Assembly: GCA_022820645.1 (NCBI GenBank)
Contig: JAJEFD010000015.1
Location: 43,953 to 107,952, forward strand
Direction: 5' to 3'
DNA length: 64,000 nt
Origin: Dehalococcoidia bacterium
GTDB taxonomy: Bacteria > Chloroflexota > Dehalococcoidia > Lucifugimonadales > Australimonadaceae
The notes beneath the pieces were generated by a model that saw nothing but the letters and a program-made list of their open reading frames with translations, made no database searches and had not been told where the DNA came from. The position numbers were made by a program, and so were the translations under genes. Positions 19,649 to 28,688 of this stretch are shown here, one piece after another. Positions within the stretch are counted from its first letter, which is position 1. Each line of letters starts with the position of its first letter.

Positions 19649-22441
19649 ATGACCGAGTCCACCTACCGCATGCGGCTGCTGAGCGTGCACCCGCTCGATG
19701 CGCCGGTCGTTGCGCTGGCCGCGAGCGCGCGTCCTGACGGGCGTGGGGGCCTCACCGCCGTTGGGGCCGTGAAGTGCCACGGCAGCCGCGAGCTCGACAC
19801 CTTCCACGCCGCCGACGCCAGCGCGATGACTGCGCTCGCCGGTTTCGCGGACGGCTCGCCCATCGTGGCGCACGGGCTCGCGGACGCGCTCGGAGACGAT
19901 GCGGCGTCGGCGATGAGCTCGGGCGTGTGGGACGTGCGCGATCTCGCCGAACTTCTCACACCCGCCAGCGCCGACGACTCGCTCGCGCAGCTTGCTGAGC
20001 GCCTAGGCGTGGATGCTGGTTCACCCTCACCCGCGCGTGCCCCGCACGCGCACCCTCTCCCCTCAAGGGAGAGGGGAGTAGAGGCGCCCGCCGTCGCCGA
20101 CGCACGTCTCACGTACGCCGTCTATCTGGCTCTCGTGAAGCGGGCGCAGGCCCTCGGGAGCGGACTGCTGCGACGCCTCGCCGACCTGCTGATGCGGGCG
20201 CACAGCCCGCTCGCCGACCTCGTGTTCGCGCTCGCGGAGTCGCCCGACGCAACCGACGCCGGGCCCATCGGCGGCATCGATCCCCAGGAGATCGCGCGCC
20301 GACTGGAGCGTCCGCGCAGCCTCGGCATGCCGAAGCCAACGAAACCGGTGACGGCGGACGAGGTGCGCCGACTCCTTGCGGACGACGGCCCGTTCGCGCA
20401 GCGCTTCCGCCGCTACGAGGCGCGGGACGAGCAGGCGGAGATGGCGGAGGCCGTCGCGCGGGCGTTCGGCTCGTCGAACGCGGACTCGGAGCCGCACCAC
20501 CTGCTCGTGGAGGGGGGCACCGGCATCGGCAAGTCGGTCGCCTACCTGCTGCCAGCGGTGCTCTTCGCGCTGCGCAACAACGTCCGCGTTGTCGTCTCCA
20601 CGAACACCATCAACCTGCAGGAGCAGCTGATCGGGAAGGACATCCCGGACCTGCTGGACGTGCTGCGCGGCGTGCCGGGGCTGGACGTCGCCAATTTCCG
20701 CTACGCCCAACTGAAGGGCAAGGCGAACTACCTCTGCCTGCAGCGCTGGCAGGCGGCGGCGAACGGCGACACGGCGTCGCCCGACGACGCCCGCACGATG
20801 GCGAAGACGCTCGCATGGCTCCGCGAGACGCGCACCGGCGACCGCGCCGAGTTGCGGCTCTCCGGTGCGGAGCTGGCGTCGTGGGACCGCATGAGCGCGA
20901 GCGGGTTCGCCGTCTGCAACGGCGCGCGTGAGGGCGCGTGCTTCTACCGCCACGCCCGCGAGGAGGCCGCCTCCGCCCACCTGCTCGTCGTCAACCACTC
21001 GCTGCTGCTCTCCAACCTCCAGGTGGGCGGCTCGCTGCTCCCCGACTACGACTACCTCATCGTCGACGAGGCGCACAACCTCGAGGCCGAGGCGACGCGC
21101 CAGTTCGGCTTCCGCGTCTCGCAGGCGACGGTCGAGAACCTCGTCGAGCGACTCGGCGCCGTGATCCACGGCTTCGGGACGGTCGTTCGCGCGAGCGCCA
21201 TCGAGGAGTCGCGCAAGGAGAGCGCCGAGCTCCGGCAGAACGAGGCGCAGATGCCGCTCTACAAGGTGCGCGACGAGTGGGCGCAGCTCACGGCGGGGCT
21301 CGCGCGGTTCACGGCGGAGCAGCGGGAGTCCGACGAGGGCGAGATACGCATCACTCCGTCCGAGCGCGCGCAGCCCGCGTGGTCGGCGCTCGACATCGCG
21401 TGGGACGGCTTCGAGCGCAGCGCCGCCGAGGCGAGCGAACGCGCCGACGCCCTGTTGCGCGAGATGGAGAGCCTGCCGCCGGAGACCGCGCCCGTGCTGG
21501 AGCCGCTGAAGGGCGAACTCAACGAGTGGCTGGTCGACCAGGCCGAGGCGCGGCAGAAGATACGCAGCTTCGTCTCCGAGCCGGACGCCGACACCGTCTA
21601 CTGGGTGGGGCGCGGCGACAACCTCTCGCTGAACGGCGCACCGCTCGACGTGGCGCCGCGCCTGCACGAGGAGCTGTTCGCTCCGAAGCCGACCGTCGTT
21701 CTCACGAGCGCGACGCTCACCGTCGCGGGCGGCTTCGCGCACGTCCGCACCCGGCTCGGCGTCGAGGAGCCCGGCGAGGTCTGCCTCGGCTCGCCGTTCG
21801 ACTACCGGAACGCCGCCCTGCTCTGCCTGCCGACCGACGTGCCGGAGCCGAACGACCCGCGCTACACCGACGCCGTCGCGAGCGTGCTGGAGCGCCTCGC
21901 GCTCGTCGCCGAAGGCCGCACGATGGCGCTGTTCACGTCCCACGCCGCCATCCGGGCGACCGCCGCGAAGCTCCGCCGGGTGCTTCCGAAGCGCGGCATC
22001 GGCGTGCTCGCGCAGGGCGTCGACGGCACGCCCCAGCAGTTGCTCGCGCGCTTCCGCGCCCAGCGCAGCGCCGTCCTGCTCGGCACCGCGTCGTTCTGGG
22101 AGGGCGTCGACGTCGGCAACGAGACGCTCAAGGTGCTGGTCGTGGCGCGGCTCCCGTTCAACGTGCCGACGGAGCCGATCTTCGCGGCGCGCTCCGGCCA
22201 GTACGAGCAGCCGTTCATGCAGTACGCGGTGCCACAGGCCGTGCTCCGCTTCCGCCAGGGGTTCGGACGCCTCATCCGCAGCAAGGGCGACCGCGGCGTC
22301 GCCGTCGTGCTCGACAGCCGTATCACGTCCAAGTCGTACGGCCGCACGTTCCTGAACTCGATGCCGCCCGCCACCATCGTCAAGGGACGCTTCGACGAGC
22401 TCGCTCCGGCCGTGGGCCGCTGGCTGGCGCTGGAATCGTGA
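19649..22441 (+). CDS. DinG/XPD-like ATP-dependent helicase
   Basis: 930 residues. Superfamily 2 helicase of the DinG/XPD type, acting in DNA repair. An N-terminal region resembling a decayed DEDD exonuclease (residues 1-115) precedes the motor. Walker A is 'GGTGIGKSVAYLLP'; the DEAH box is 'LIVDEAHNLEAEATRQF'; the C-terminal motor has 'GTASFWEGVDV' and 'QGFGRLIR'. Cysteines at 'NYLCLQ' and 'VCNGAREGACF' sit where the iron-sulfur domain is expected, though only three of the usual four ligands are evident. ATG 19649 is chosen because the longer form adds unconserved residues. Residues about 125-143 ('SPSPARAPHAHPLPSRERG') are encoded by dispersed repeat A. Confidence 0.88.
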   Translation: MTESTYRMRLLSVHPLDAPVVALAASARPDGRGGLTAVGAVKCHGSRELDTFHAADASAMTALAGFADGSPIVAHGLADALGDDAASAMSSGVWDVRDLAELLTPASADDSLAQLAERLGVDAGSPSPARAPHAHPLPSRERGVEAPAVADARLTYAVYLALVKRAQALGSGLLRRLADLLMRAHSPLADLVFALAESPDATDAGPIGGIDPQEIARRLERPRSLGMPKPTKPVTADEVRRLLADDGPFAQRFRRYEARDEQAEMAEAVARAFGSSNADSEPHHLLVEGGTGIGKSVAYLLPAVLFALRNNVRVVVSTNTINLQEQLIGKDIPDLLDVLRGVPGLDVANFRYAQLKGKANYLCLQRWQAAANGDTASPDDARTMAKTLAWLRETRTGDRAELRLSGAELASWDRMSASGFAVCNGAREGACFYRHAREEAASAHLLVVNHSLLLSNLQVGGSLLPDYDYLIVDEAHNLEAEATRQFGFRVSQATVENLVERLGAVIHGFGTVVRASAIEESRKESAELRQNEAQMPLYKVRDEWAQLTAGLARFTAEQRESDEGEIRITPSERAQPAWSALDIAWDGFERSAAEASERADALLREMESLPPETAPVLEPLKGELNEWLVDQAEARQKIRSFVSEPDADTVYWVGRGDNLSLNGAPLDVAPRLHEELFAPKPTVVLTSATLTVAGGFAHVRTRLGVEEPGEVCLGSPFDYRNAALLCLPTDVPEPNDPRYTDAVASVLERLALVAEGRTMALFTSHAAIRATAAKLRRVLPKRGIGVLAQGVDGTPQQLLARFRAQRSAVLLGTASFWEGVDVGNETLKVLVVARLPFNVPTEPIFAARSGQYEQPFMQYAVPQAVLRFRQGFGRLIRSKGDRGVAVVLDSRITSKSYGRTFLNSMPPATIVKGRFDELAPAVGRWLALES
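20021..20076. repeat. dispersed palindromic repeat A, copy 2 (inside helicase gene)
   Basis: Same composite of two hairpins as at 9827-9874 (CGCGTGC...GCACGCG and CCCTCTCCC...GGGAGAGGGG), inserted in frame between the N-terminal and motor domains of the helicase and translated as a Pro/Ser/Arg-rich linker. Confidence 0.75.
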
Positions 22442-23319
22442 GCGCGACCGTCACGATGCGGGTCGAGGAGCCGCTCGACCTCCAGAGCTCGCTCACGTCC
22501 GGCCAGTGCTTCCGGTGGCGCGTCGACGACAACGGACGCTGGACCGGCGTACTGAGCGGCAACATCGTGCGGCTGGAACGAGCGCGCGGCGGCCTGCGCG
22601 TCGCGAGCGCCCCCGCCCCGCCCGACGAGACGGCGCACGCCCTCCGGGCCTACTTCCGCATCGGCGACGACCTCCGCGCCGTGCAGCAGCGCATCGCGTG
22701 GGACGGCAACGTGCGCGCGGGCATCGACGAGTACCCCGGCATGCGCATCCTCCGGCAGGAGCCGTGGGAGACGCTCGCCGCGTTCATCCTGTCGTCCACG
22801 TCCAACATGGTGCGCATCAGCCGAACTGTGGAACTGCTCGCAACGACGTTCGGCGAGCGGCTGACGCTCGACGGCGCGGTGCGCCACGCGTTCCCGGACG
22901 CGGCCCAACTCGCCGATGCGGGCGAGGCACGCCTGCGCGAGCTCGGCTGCGGCTTCCGCGCGCCCTACCTGGCGCAGGCGGCGGAGGCCGTCGCCGACGG
23001 CAGGCTGGCGCTCGACGCACTGCGCGAGGCGTCCTACGACGACGCGCTCGCTGCGCTCACGGCCCTGCACGGCGTCGGCGAGAAGATCGCCGACTGCGCG
23101 ATGCTCTTCTCGCTGGAAAAGCCTGCGGCCTTTCCAGCCGACCGCTGGGTGCTGAAAGTGCTGCGCGAGTGGTACGGCCTGCCCGCGAACGCGAAGTACG
23201 CGACGGCGCGCGAGTGGGCATGGCAGCGCTTCGGCATGGACGCCGGCTACGCGAACCAGTACCTCTTCTGGCGCATCCGCCAGTCCACCCGCCCCCTGCG
23301 CTCCATTGGTTCGCTTTAG
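22438..23319 (+). CDS. 8-oxoguanine DNA glycosylase, Ogg1-like
   Basis: 293 residues. Excises 8-oxoguanine and nicks the abasic site. The N-terminal TBP-like domain starts 'DLQSSLTSGQCFRWR', the OGG signature. The HhH-GPD core reads 'LHGVGEKIADCAMLF' with the Schiff-base lysine and then 'FPADRWVLKVL' with the catalytic aspartate, the same order as in Ogg1. GTG 22438 overlaps the helicase TGA as GTGA, so this is a two-gene repair unit with the helicase. The longer open frame upstream is a shadow of the helicase. Confidence 0.9.
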   Translation: MSATVTMRVEEPLDLQSSLTSGQCFRWRVDDNGRWTGVLSGNIVRLERARGGLRVASAPAPPDETAHALRAYFRIGDDLRAVQQRIAWDGNVRAGIDEYPGMRILRQEPWETLAAFILSSTSNMVRISRTVELLATTFGERLTLDGAVRHAFPDAAQLADAGEARLRELGCGFRAPYLAQAAEAVADGRLALDALREASYDDALAALTALHGVGEKIADCAMLFSLEKPAAFPADRWVLKVLREWYGLPANAKYATAREWAWQRFGMDAGYANQYLFWRIRQSTRPLRSIGSL

Positions 23320-23323
23320 ACTT

Positions 23324-23353
23324 CGTCATTCCAGCGGAAGCTGGAATCCAGAG
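23324..23353. repeat. short palindromic repeat C, copy 1
   Basis: CGTCATTCCAGC / GCTGGAATCCAGAG: a compact hairpin just after the Ogg-like stop. It belongs to the same family as the element at 24315-24365 (GTCATTCCCGC...GCGGGAATCC) and could terminate the helicase-glycosylase transcript. Confidence 0.65.
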
Positions 23354-23394
23354 GCCGCTACAGCGCACACAGCGAGGCTGGGTGTGGGCGGGTC

Positions 23395-23423
23395 GGTGTA
23401 GGGGCATCCCTCGTGGGTGCCCT
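23395..23423. repeat. GC-rich hairpin between repeats
   Basis: GGGGCATCCC and GGGTGCCC flank a short loop, forming a stable hairpin. It resembles another widely scattered short repeat type. Together with the flanking elements it fills the 247-base gap between the glycosylase and SDR genes, which otherwise holds nothing recognisable. Confidence 0.45.
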
Positions 23424-23538
23424 GTCATGTTGAGCGGAGCCGAAGGCAGAGTCGAAATATCTCTCGGGAAGAACGCCAGTGAATAGCAAACGCACCCCGA
23501 GAGATTCCTCGGCTCCGCTGCCCTTCGCTCGGAATGAC
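23424..23538. repeat. dispersed inverted repeat B, copy 2
   Basis: Ends GTCATGTTGAGCGGAGCC and CCTTCGCTCGGAATGAC with inner arms 'ATATCTCTCGGG' / 'CCCGAGAGATTCC'. Homologous to 11977-12077, with 115 rather than 101 bases because the central loop differs. Confidence 0.75.
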
Positions 23539-23566
23539 AGCAGCGGGCGCATGCTAGACTCCCCCC

Positions 23567-24307
23567 ATGACCACCCCTGACCTCACCGGCCAGGTCGCCC
23601 TCGTCACCGGCGGCAGCCGGGGCATCGGACGACAACTCGCCCTCGCGATGGCACGCCACGGCGCGACCGTCGTCGTCACCGCGCGCAACCTCGACTCCTC
23701 CCCCGGAAGCGGCCACACGCTGCGCGGGACCGCGGAGACGATCGAGGCCGCAGGCGGCACGGCCCACGCCATCCCCGCCACGATCACCGACTCGGCGGAC
23801 GCGTCGCGCCTCGTCGACGAGACCGTCGAGCGCGCCGGACGGGTCGACATCCTCGTGAACAACGCGGGTGTCTACCCGGAGGCGCTCATCGCCGACATGT
23901 CCGACGAGGACTGGCACGACAACATGGACGTGAACATGAACGCCGTCTTCTACGTGACGCGCGCGGCGCTGCCGGTGCTGGTGCGGCAGGGCGGCGGACG
24001 CATCTACAACGTATCGAGCGACCTCGCGATCCGCTTCGCGGTGGGGCGCGTCGCCTACTCCGCGTCGAAGGCTGCGCTCGACGTCTTCTCCCAAGCGCTC
24101 GCCCTCGAGGTCCGCGACCAGCACGTCGAGGTCGTCTCATGGACGCCCGGCCACGTCCTGACCGACATGAGCTGGCCCCGCGCGAAGGAGAGCGTTGAGA
24201 CGGTCGAGCCGTCGTTCCTCTGGATGCTCGCCCAACCGCCGATGGCCCTCACCGGCCTCATCCTCCGCAAGAACGACTTCGGCATCACCTGGGGCGAGGG
24301 CGTGTGA
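23567..24307 (+). CDS. SDR family NAD(P)-dependent oxidoreductase
   Basis: 246-residue short-chain dehydrogenase. Cofactor site 'VTGGSRGIGRQLA', structural 'NNAG' motif, and the catalytic Ser plus Tyr-x-x-x-Lys ('VSSDLAIRFAVG', then 'YSASK'). The substrate cannot be assigned; the class reduces or oxidises alcohol/ketone groups on many small molecules. ATG 23567 lies right after repeat B, and a TAGACT hexamer 14 bases upstream could be its -10 box. No operon partner. Confidence 0.88.
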   Translation: MTTPDLTGQVALVTGGSRGIGRQLALAMARHGATVVVTARNLDSSPGSGHTLRGTAETIEAAGGTAHAIPATITDSADASRLVDETVERAGRVDILVNNAGVYPEALIADMSDEDWHDNMDVNMNAVFYVTRAALPVLVRQGGGRIYNVSSDLAIRFAVGRVAYSASKAALDVFSQALALEVRDQHVEVVSWTPGHVLTDMSWPRAKESVETVEPSFLWMLAQPPMALTGLILRKNDFGITWGEGV

Positions 24308-24314
24308 CACCAGC

Positions 24315-24365
24315 CGTCATTCCCGCGTCCCTCCCCGTCATTCCCGCGAAGGCGGGAATCCAGAG
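24315..24365. repeat. short palindromic repeat C, copy 2
   Basis: One and a half copies of GTCATTCCCGC followed by a hairpin GTCATTCCCGCG / CGCGGGAATCCAGAG-like arm, lying between two convergent stop codons, where it could act as a bidirectional terminator. Confidence 0.65.
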
Positions 24366-24377
24366 TGGCCGTCAGCC

Positions 24378-24746
24378 TTATCGGCAAGCCTCTTCGACCC
24401 CGTCGATCCTGTTACTGAGGCCTTCAGCATAGTCACGCACAGCGGGGCTGGCATTCGCGATACGGTCGGCCAGCGGCTCAGCCAGGTCACGCAACGTGCC
24501 GCATTCACCCTCGTCCAATTGATCGTCCATCATGAATATCCCGTATGTCTCAAAGTAGAAGCCGCCCTGATGGCGAAGGGCGACCTCTTCCTGTGGGCGG
24601 TTGAGCATCTCGTCCCTGATTTCGAGCCCCAGCTCTTGCGTCTCACGCAGCTGTACATTCTGAACTACCCAGATGACTGAGCCTATCAGCGCGGCAACGC
24701 ATACGACTGTCAGGACTGTGCCGACCTGTCGCATCACCTTGTTCAC
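24378..24746 (-). CDS. small membrane-anchored hypothetical protein
   Basis: 122 residues with one N-terminal transmembrane helix (about residues 8-30, 'VGTVLTVVCVAALIGSVIWVV') and an acidic, probably extracytoplasmic helical tail ending with two cysteines (in 'DEGECGTL' and 'EEACR'). No family recognised. Composition and frame use look genuine, but the gene stands alone between repeats and a non-coding stretch, so moderate confidence only. Confidence 0.5.
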   Translation of the reverse strand: MNKVMRQVGTVLTVVCVAALIGSVIWVVQNVQLRETQELGLEIRDEMLNRPQEEVALRHQGGFYFETYGIFMMDDQLDEGECGTLRDLAEPLADRIANASPAVRDYAEGLSNRIDGVEEACR

Positions 24747-25100
24747 GCTACACTCCTTGCCTCTGGAAGCCCACCGAGGCAGGTCGGAGGTTAACCGAAC
24801 TACTGGCGAGTGTCATATCGTGAGACCCCTCCCGTCCCCACTGTGACACGCGCCCATTGCGTCGACGATGCCGCGCTTCCTACCATGTCCTCGTGCCCCA
24901 TCGCTCTCCCGCTCAGCCGGCGCCATCCCAGCCATCGACTCCTGTCGCGTCCCATCGCACGGCAGTCGCGCAGAGACGTACTGTGAACGTAGAACCGCGT
25001 AAACGAGTCGCGGGACGGCGGTCTGGCTCACGAGTGAACAGAACGAGATGCGACAGGATGCGACACTCAAAGAAGTTAACGGGCTTTACCGGCGCCTGCC
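24747..25100. other. intergenic stretch, nothing recognisable
   Basis: About 350 bases between divergently placed neighbours. Short overlapping frames on both strands lack ribosome-binding sites and family features. Presumably holds the promoter of the small membrane protein; no clear -35/-10 pair found. Confidence 0.4.
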
Positions 25101-26375
25101 TCAGCCGTCGGTCAGCCGGGGCCTGCGCGCCAGGAGGATGAGCGTCCCGCCGACTGCGCTCAGCGCGGCGCTGATCGTGAAGATGAGCAAGTAGCTGCCC
25201 GTGGCGTCGAACGACCACGCCGCGGTCAGCGGGCCCAGTGAGTTGCACAACATATGTATCGGCGACACCATCCCCCGTATCCCCCCTATCGAGGCGCGCC
25301 CGAAGTAGTCCGCCCAGATGATGTTCATCACCGTGAAGAGGATGCCCGTCGCCGTGCCGAACAGCAGCCCGAACGCGTACGACAGCAGCGCGTTGTCCGA
25401 GAAGAGGAACAGCACGATGCTCGCCGCCATGAAGTAGTAACTCAGCGCCATCAGCCGCTGCACCGGCACCCGCTCGGCGGCCAGTCCGGCCAGTATGGAG
25501 ACCGGCATCGAGATCAGCGGCGAGAGCGACAGCGAGATGACCGCCGCCTCGCTGGAAACGCCGATGTCCGTAAGGTACGAGTACCAGTGGAAGTGGATGC
25601 TCGTGGTCACGAAGCTCTGGATGCTCACCGCAGCCGCGATGAGGTAGAACGCAGCCGAGCGCAGCGCCATCCGGCGGTCGAACGCCACCTCGACGGGAGG
25701 CGCGCGCCTCCCCTGCCGCCCTGCGTCGCGGATGTCTACGCCGTCGGGCAGCCGTCCATGGTCCTCGGGCTGCCGCCGCAGGAACAGCAGCGCGGGCAGC
25801 AACGACGACGCCCAGACCGTGATGCCCATCGCCACCCACGCCGTCCGCCAGGAGCCGACGGTGAGGATGCGCTCCACCATGACCGGGAACGCGATCTGCC
25901 CGACGCGCTGGCCGAGGTTCGCGAGCGCCCCTGCCCTGCCCCGCATGACGATGAACCACTTGGGGATGACGACGCCGATGACCATGAAGAACGTGGACGC
26001 GATGACCGTCCGCCCGAGTATCTGCAGCGCGAAGTGGTGCCACAGCTCCTGCACCGCTCCCATGAGGACGAACGTCAGCCCCATGAGCGCGATGGCCACG
26101 GTCATGATGATGCGCGAGCCGTACCGGTCCATCAGCGGCCCGACGATCAGCGAGGCGAGCCCGCCCATGAACGAGCCGATCGACATCGGCAGCGTGTAGA
26201 GCGCGCGGCTCCAGCCGAACTCGTCCGTCATCGGCCCCTGGAAGACGCCGAGCACCGGGTTCGTCTCGACTCCCCCCGCGAACGATATGACCGAGAGGAC
26301 GATGACGATGGTCCAGCCGTAGAACCAGCGCTTCCGCCGCCGTGGGGGAGCCCGGTAACCCTCAGGCTCTTGCAT
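25101..26375 (-). CDS. MFS transporter
   Basis: 424 residues, about twelve helices, MFS motif A-like 'DRYGSRIIM' after helix 2, charged central loop. Paralogue of the carrier at 8423-9748. It is the downstream member of a run on this strand, nine bases after the dehydrogenase stop, so it probably imports or exports the compound handled by the dehydrogenase and dienelactone hydrolase. The C-terminus lies over a very long open frame on the other strand (25254-32648), which is an artefact of high GC. Confidence 0.85.
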   Translation of the reverse strand: MQEPEGYRAPPRRRKRWFYGWTIVIVLSVISFAGGVETNPVLGVFQGPMTDEFGWSRALYTLPMSIGSFMGGLASLIVGPLMDRYGSRIIMTVAIALMGLTFVLMGAVQELWHHFALQILGRTVIASTFFMVIGVVIPKWFIVMRGRAGALANLGQRVGQIAFPVMVERILTVGSWRTAWVAMGITVWASSLLPALLFLRRQPEDHGRLPDGVDIRDAGRQGRRAPPVEVAFDRRMALRSAAFYLIAAAVSIQSFVTTSIHFHWYSYLTDIGVSSEAAVISLSLSPLISMPVSILAGLAAERVPVQRLMALSYYFMAASIVLFLFSDNALLSYAFGLLFGTATGILFTVMNIIWADYFGRASIGGIRGMVSPIHMLCNSLGPLTAAWSFDATGSYLLIFTISAALSAVGGTLILLARRPRLTDG

Positions 26376-26384
26376 AACCCCGCA

Positions 26385-27386
26385 TCAGGGCACGACGATG
26401 ATGAACTTGCCGAAGTGCTCCGAGCGCTCCATCTCCTCGTGCGCCGTGGCGGTCCCCGTCAGCGGAACACTGGCCTGGATGGCCGTGCCTATCTGTCCCT
26501 TGTCGGCGGCATCGACGATGCGCCGCAACTCGTCGGTCGAGCCCATGAACGTGCCGAACAGCCGCAGCTGCTTGCTGAACAGTTGCCCCAGGTGTATCTG
26601 CGCCTGGTAGCCCGCCGTAACGCCGCAGATGCCGTACCTGCCGCCGCGCGCCAGCGACGCGTAAGCGTCCTCGAAGAACGCCGCGCCGGTGCTGTCCACC
26701 ACGAGGTCGACGCCGCGCCCACCGGTCAACTCCTTCGTCCGCTGGGCGAGGTTCTCCACCTTGTAGTTGATGGCGTAGTCCGCGCCCAGCTCCTTGGACT
26801 TGCGCACCTTCTCGCCCGTGCTCGTGGCCGCGATGCACGTCGCACCGACGACGCCCTTGATGAGCTGGATGGCCGCGGTGCCGACGCCGCTCGACGACGA
26901 CAGCACCAGCGCCGTCTCGTTCGCCTGCAACCGCCCCTCGCGCACGACGATGCCCCACGTGGGCAGGTAGATGGTCGGCAGCGCTGCGGCGTCCTTGAAG
27001 GAGAGCGAGTCCGGTATCGGCACGACGTTCTCAGCCGGGACCGCAACGTACTCGGCGTTCGACCCCTGCCGGTTCGTGCCGATCATCGAGGGTGGGCTCG
27101 TGCCGCAGAGCGGGTTCACCACGACCCGCTCCCCGACGTTGACGCCGTCCACGCCTTCGCCCAGAGCGGCGATCTCGCCGGCGCAGTCGCCGCCCAGGAT
27201 GCGCGGCATATCCTCCGGCGCGACCTTCGTGCCGCGCAGTCCGGCGCGGGTGTAGAGGTCCAGCCGGTTCAGCGCCGATGCACGCACGCGGACGAGCACC
27301 TCGCCCGGCCCGGCCTCGGGCTCCGGCATGTCGCCGTACTGGATGACGGACGGCCCCCCGTGGTTCCGTATGAATGCCGCTTTCAC
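26385..27386 (-). CDS. zinc-independent alcohol/quinone dehydrogenase (MDR family)
   Basis: 333 residues of the medium-chain dehydrogenase/reductase family. GroES-like N-terminal domain ('GPGEVLVRVRASALNRLDL'), then an NADP-binding Rossmann domain with 'SSSSGVGTAAIQL'. The zinc-ligand Cys of alcohol dehydrogenases is replaced in 'ASALNRLDL', which points to the quinone-oxidoreductase-like, zinc-lacking branch. Start is GTG 27386. It sits between a dienelactone hydrolase and an MFS carrier, suggesting degradation of an aromatic or enol compound. Substrate unknown. Confidence 0.85.
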   Translation of the reverse strand: MKAAFIRNHGGPSVIQYGDMPEPEAGPGEVLVRVRASALNRLDLYTRAGLRGTKVAPEDMPRILGGDCAGEIAALGEGVDGVNVGERVVVNPLCGTSPPSMIGTNRQGSNAEYVAVPAENVVPIPDSLSFKDAAALPTIYLPTWGIVVREGRLQANETALVLSSSSGVGTAAIQLIKGVVGATCIAATSTGEKVRKSKELGADYAINYKVENLAQRTKELTGGRGVDLVVDSTGAAFFEDAYASLARGGRYGICGVTAGYQAQIHLGQLFSKQLRLFGTFMGSTDELRRIVDAADKGQIGTAIQASVPLTGTATAHEEMERSEHFGKFIIVVP

Positions 27387-27404
27387 CGCTCGCTCTCCCG
27401 CTCG

Positions 27405-28160
27405 CTAGCTCAGGTGCCTGGCGTAGAAGTCGAACACCTTGTCCCAGCCGTCCTTGGCCTGCTCCGGGCGGTGCGACGTCCCGGCCCAGTTGAAGAACGC
27501 GTGCCCCGCGCCGTCGTAGCGGTGGAACTCGTACTCCTTCCCGTGCTTCTGCAGCTCCGCCTCGATGGCGTTCACCTGCTCGATGTCCGGGTTGCCGTCG
27601 TCGTTCCCGAACAACCCCAGGACGGGACAGCCCATGTTGGGCGTCATGTCGATGACCGGCGTCGGCTGGTTCTCGTTGATGCGGTCGGGCGTCGGGATGA
27701 CGTTGCCGCCCCAGCAGTCGACCGCCGCGTCGAGTTCGAGGTTGCAGCCCGCCATGTAGGCGACCCTGCCGCCGGAGCAGAAGCCGATGATGCCCACCTT
27801 GCCCGTCGCGTCGTCGCGGCCGCGGATGTAGTCCAGCGCGCCCTGCAGGTCGCCGAGCACGAACGCGTCGCGCTGTCCGCCGTCGTCGCGGATGCGGGCG
27901 GACATCTCGGCGGGCGTGCCGGGGCCCATGCGGTGGTGCAGGTTCGGGCAGACCGCCAGGTATCCGTGATGGGCGAACCGGCGCGTCACCTCGATGCACC
28001 ACTCGTCCCATCCGGGCATGTGGTGCGCCACGAGCACCGTCGCGAACGGGCCGGGCCCTTCCGGCCTCGCCACGTAGGCATCTATCTCGTCGCCGTTGTG
28101 GCCGGTTATCTGGATCGTCTGTGTCGTCATTCCCGGGTGCAGGACCGTTACTGCTGCCAT
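27405..28160 (-). CDS. dienelactone hydrolase family protein
   Basis: 251 residues, alpha/beta hydrolase fold. The nucleophile elbow has cysteine, 'IGFCSGGRV' (Cys128), as in dienelactone hydrolases; an aspartate lies in 'GLFGNDDGNPD' and the histidine in 'YDGAGHAFFNW'. Classical members open dienelactone to maleylacetate in chloroaromatic and aromatic breakdown, but many homologues have other ester or lactone substrates. Start ATG 28160 follows a GGAGGG ribosome-binding site. Likely co-transcribed with the dehydrogenase 18 bases downstream. Confidence 0.87.
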   Translation of the reverse strand: MAAVTVLHPGMTTQTIQITGHNGDEIDAYVARPEGPGPFATVLVAHHMPGWDEWCIEVTRRFAHHGYLAVCPNLHHRMGPGTPAEMSARIRDDGGQRDAFVLGDLQGALDYIRGRDDATGKVGIIGFCSGGRVAYMAGCNLELDAAVDCWGGNVIPTPDRINENQPTPVIDMTPNMGCPVLGLFGNDDGNPDIEQVNAIEAELQKHGKEYEFHRYDGAGHAFFNWAGTSHRPEQAKDGWDKVFDFYARHLS

Positions 28161-28235
28161 GCTCTTCCCTCCTCTGTTTTGCTCGTGCCTATCCTACTGC
28201 AAGCGGGCCTGCTCCACGCAGGCTGTCCCGCGCAG

Positions 28236-28625
28236 TTACTCCACGTACGCGACCGCCTCTATCTCGAGTATGAACTCCGGCCTCGCGAGCCCGGAGATGA
28301 TCAGGAGCGTGCTCGTCGGCGGCTTCTCGGGGCGGTACAGCGCACGCGCCGCGCGCACCGCCTCCACGTTCTCCTCGCCCACGACGTACACCGTCGTCTT
28401 GACGATGTCCTCGAACTTCCCGCCGACCGACTCGCACGCGGTGCGCAGGTTCTTCATCACCTGCCCCACCTGCGCTGCAGGGTCGCCGATGCCCACCACG
28501 TCGCCGTTCTCGTCCGATGCGGTCTGACCCGCGATGAAGACCCACGGCCCAACCTTCACGACGTGCGTGTAGCGCCCGCCGTTCGGGGACATGCCTTCCG
28601 GTTGCAGATGTTCCACATTTGCCAT
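28236..28625 (-). CDS. RidA family protein
   Basis: 129 residues, the Rid/YjgF/UK114 fold. Motifs 'VKVGPWVFIAGQTASDENGD', 'QVGQVMKNLRTACESVGG' and 'DIVKTTVYVVGEENVEAVR' are intact. RidA hydrolyses reactive enamine/imine intermediates; the active-site Arg of true RidA lies near the C-terminus ('GLARPEFILEIEAVAYVE'), where Arg is present. Strong GGAGAG ribosome-binding site. Same strand as the hydrolase; may detoxify an intermediate of that pathway or work generally. Confidence 0.88.
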   Translation of the reverse strand: MANVEHLQPEGMSPNGGRYTHVVKVGPWVFIAGQTASDENGDVVGIGDPAAQVGQVMKNLRTACESVGGKFEDIVKTTVYVVGEENVEAVRAARALYRPEKPPTSTLLIISGLARPEFILEIEAVAYVE

Positions 28626-28688
28626 TCGCTGCTCTCCTCTCTGCGTTGTTGCGTGGCGGTCGAGCCAGGCGGGCGCGGCCCGGCGTTG

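Noticed and set aside
24813..25141. Short ORFs on both strands in the 24747-25100 gap
   Set aside because: No ribosome-binding site, no hydrophobic or domain pattern; composition like non-coding DNA.
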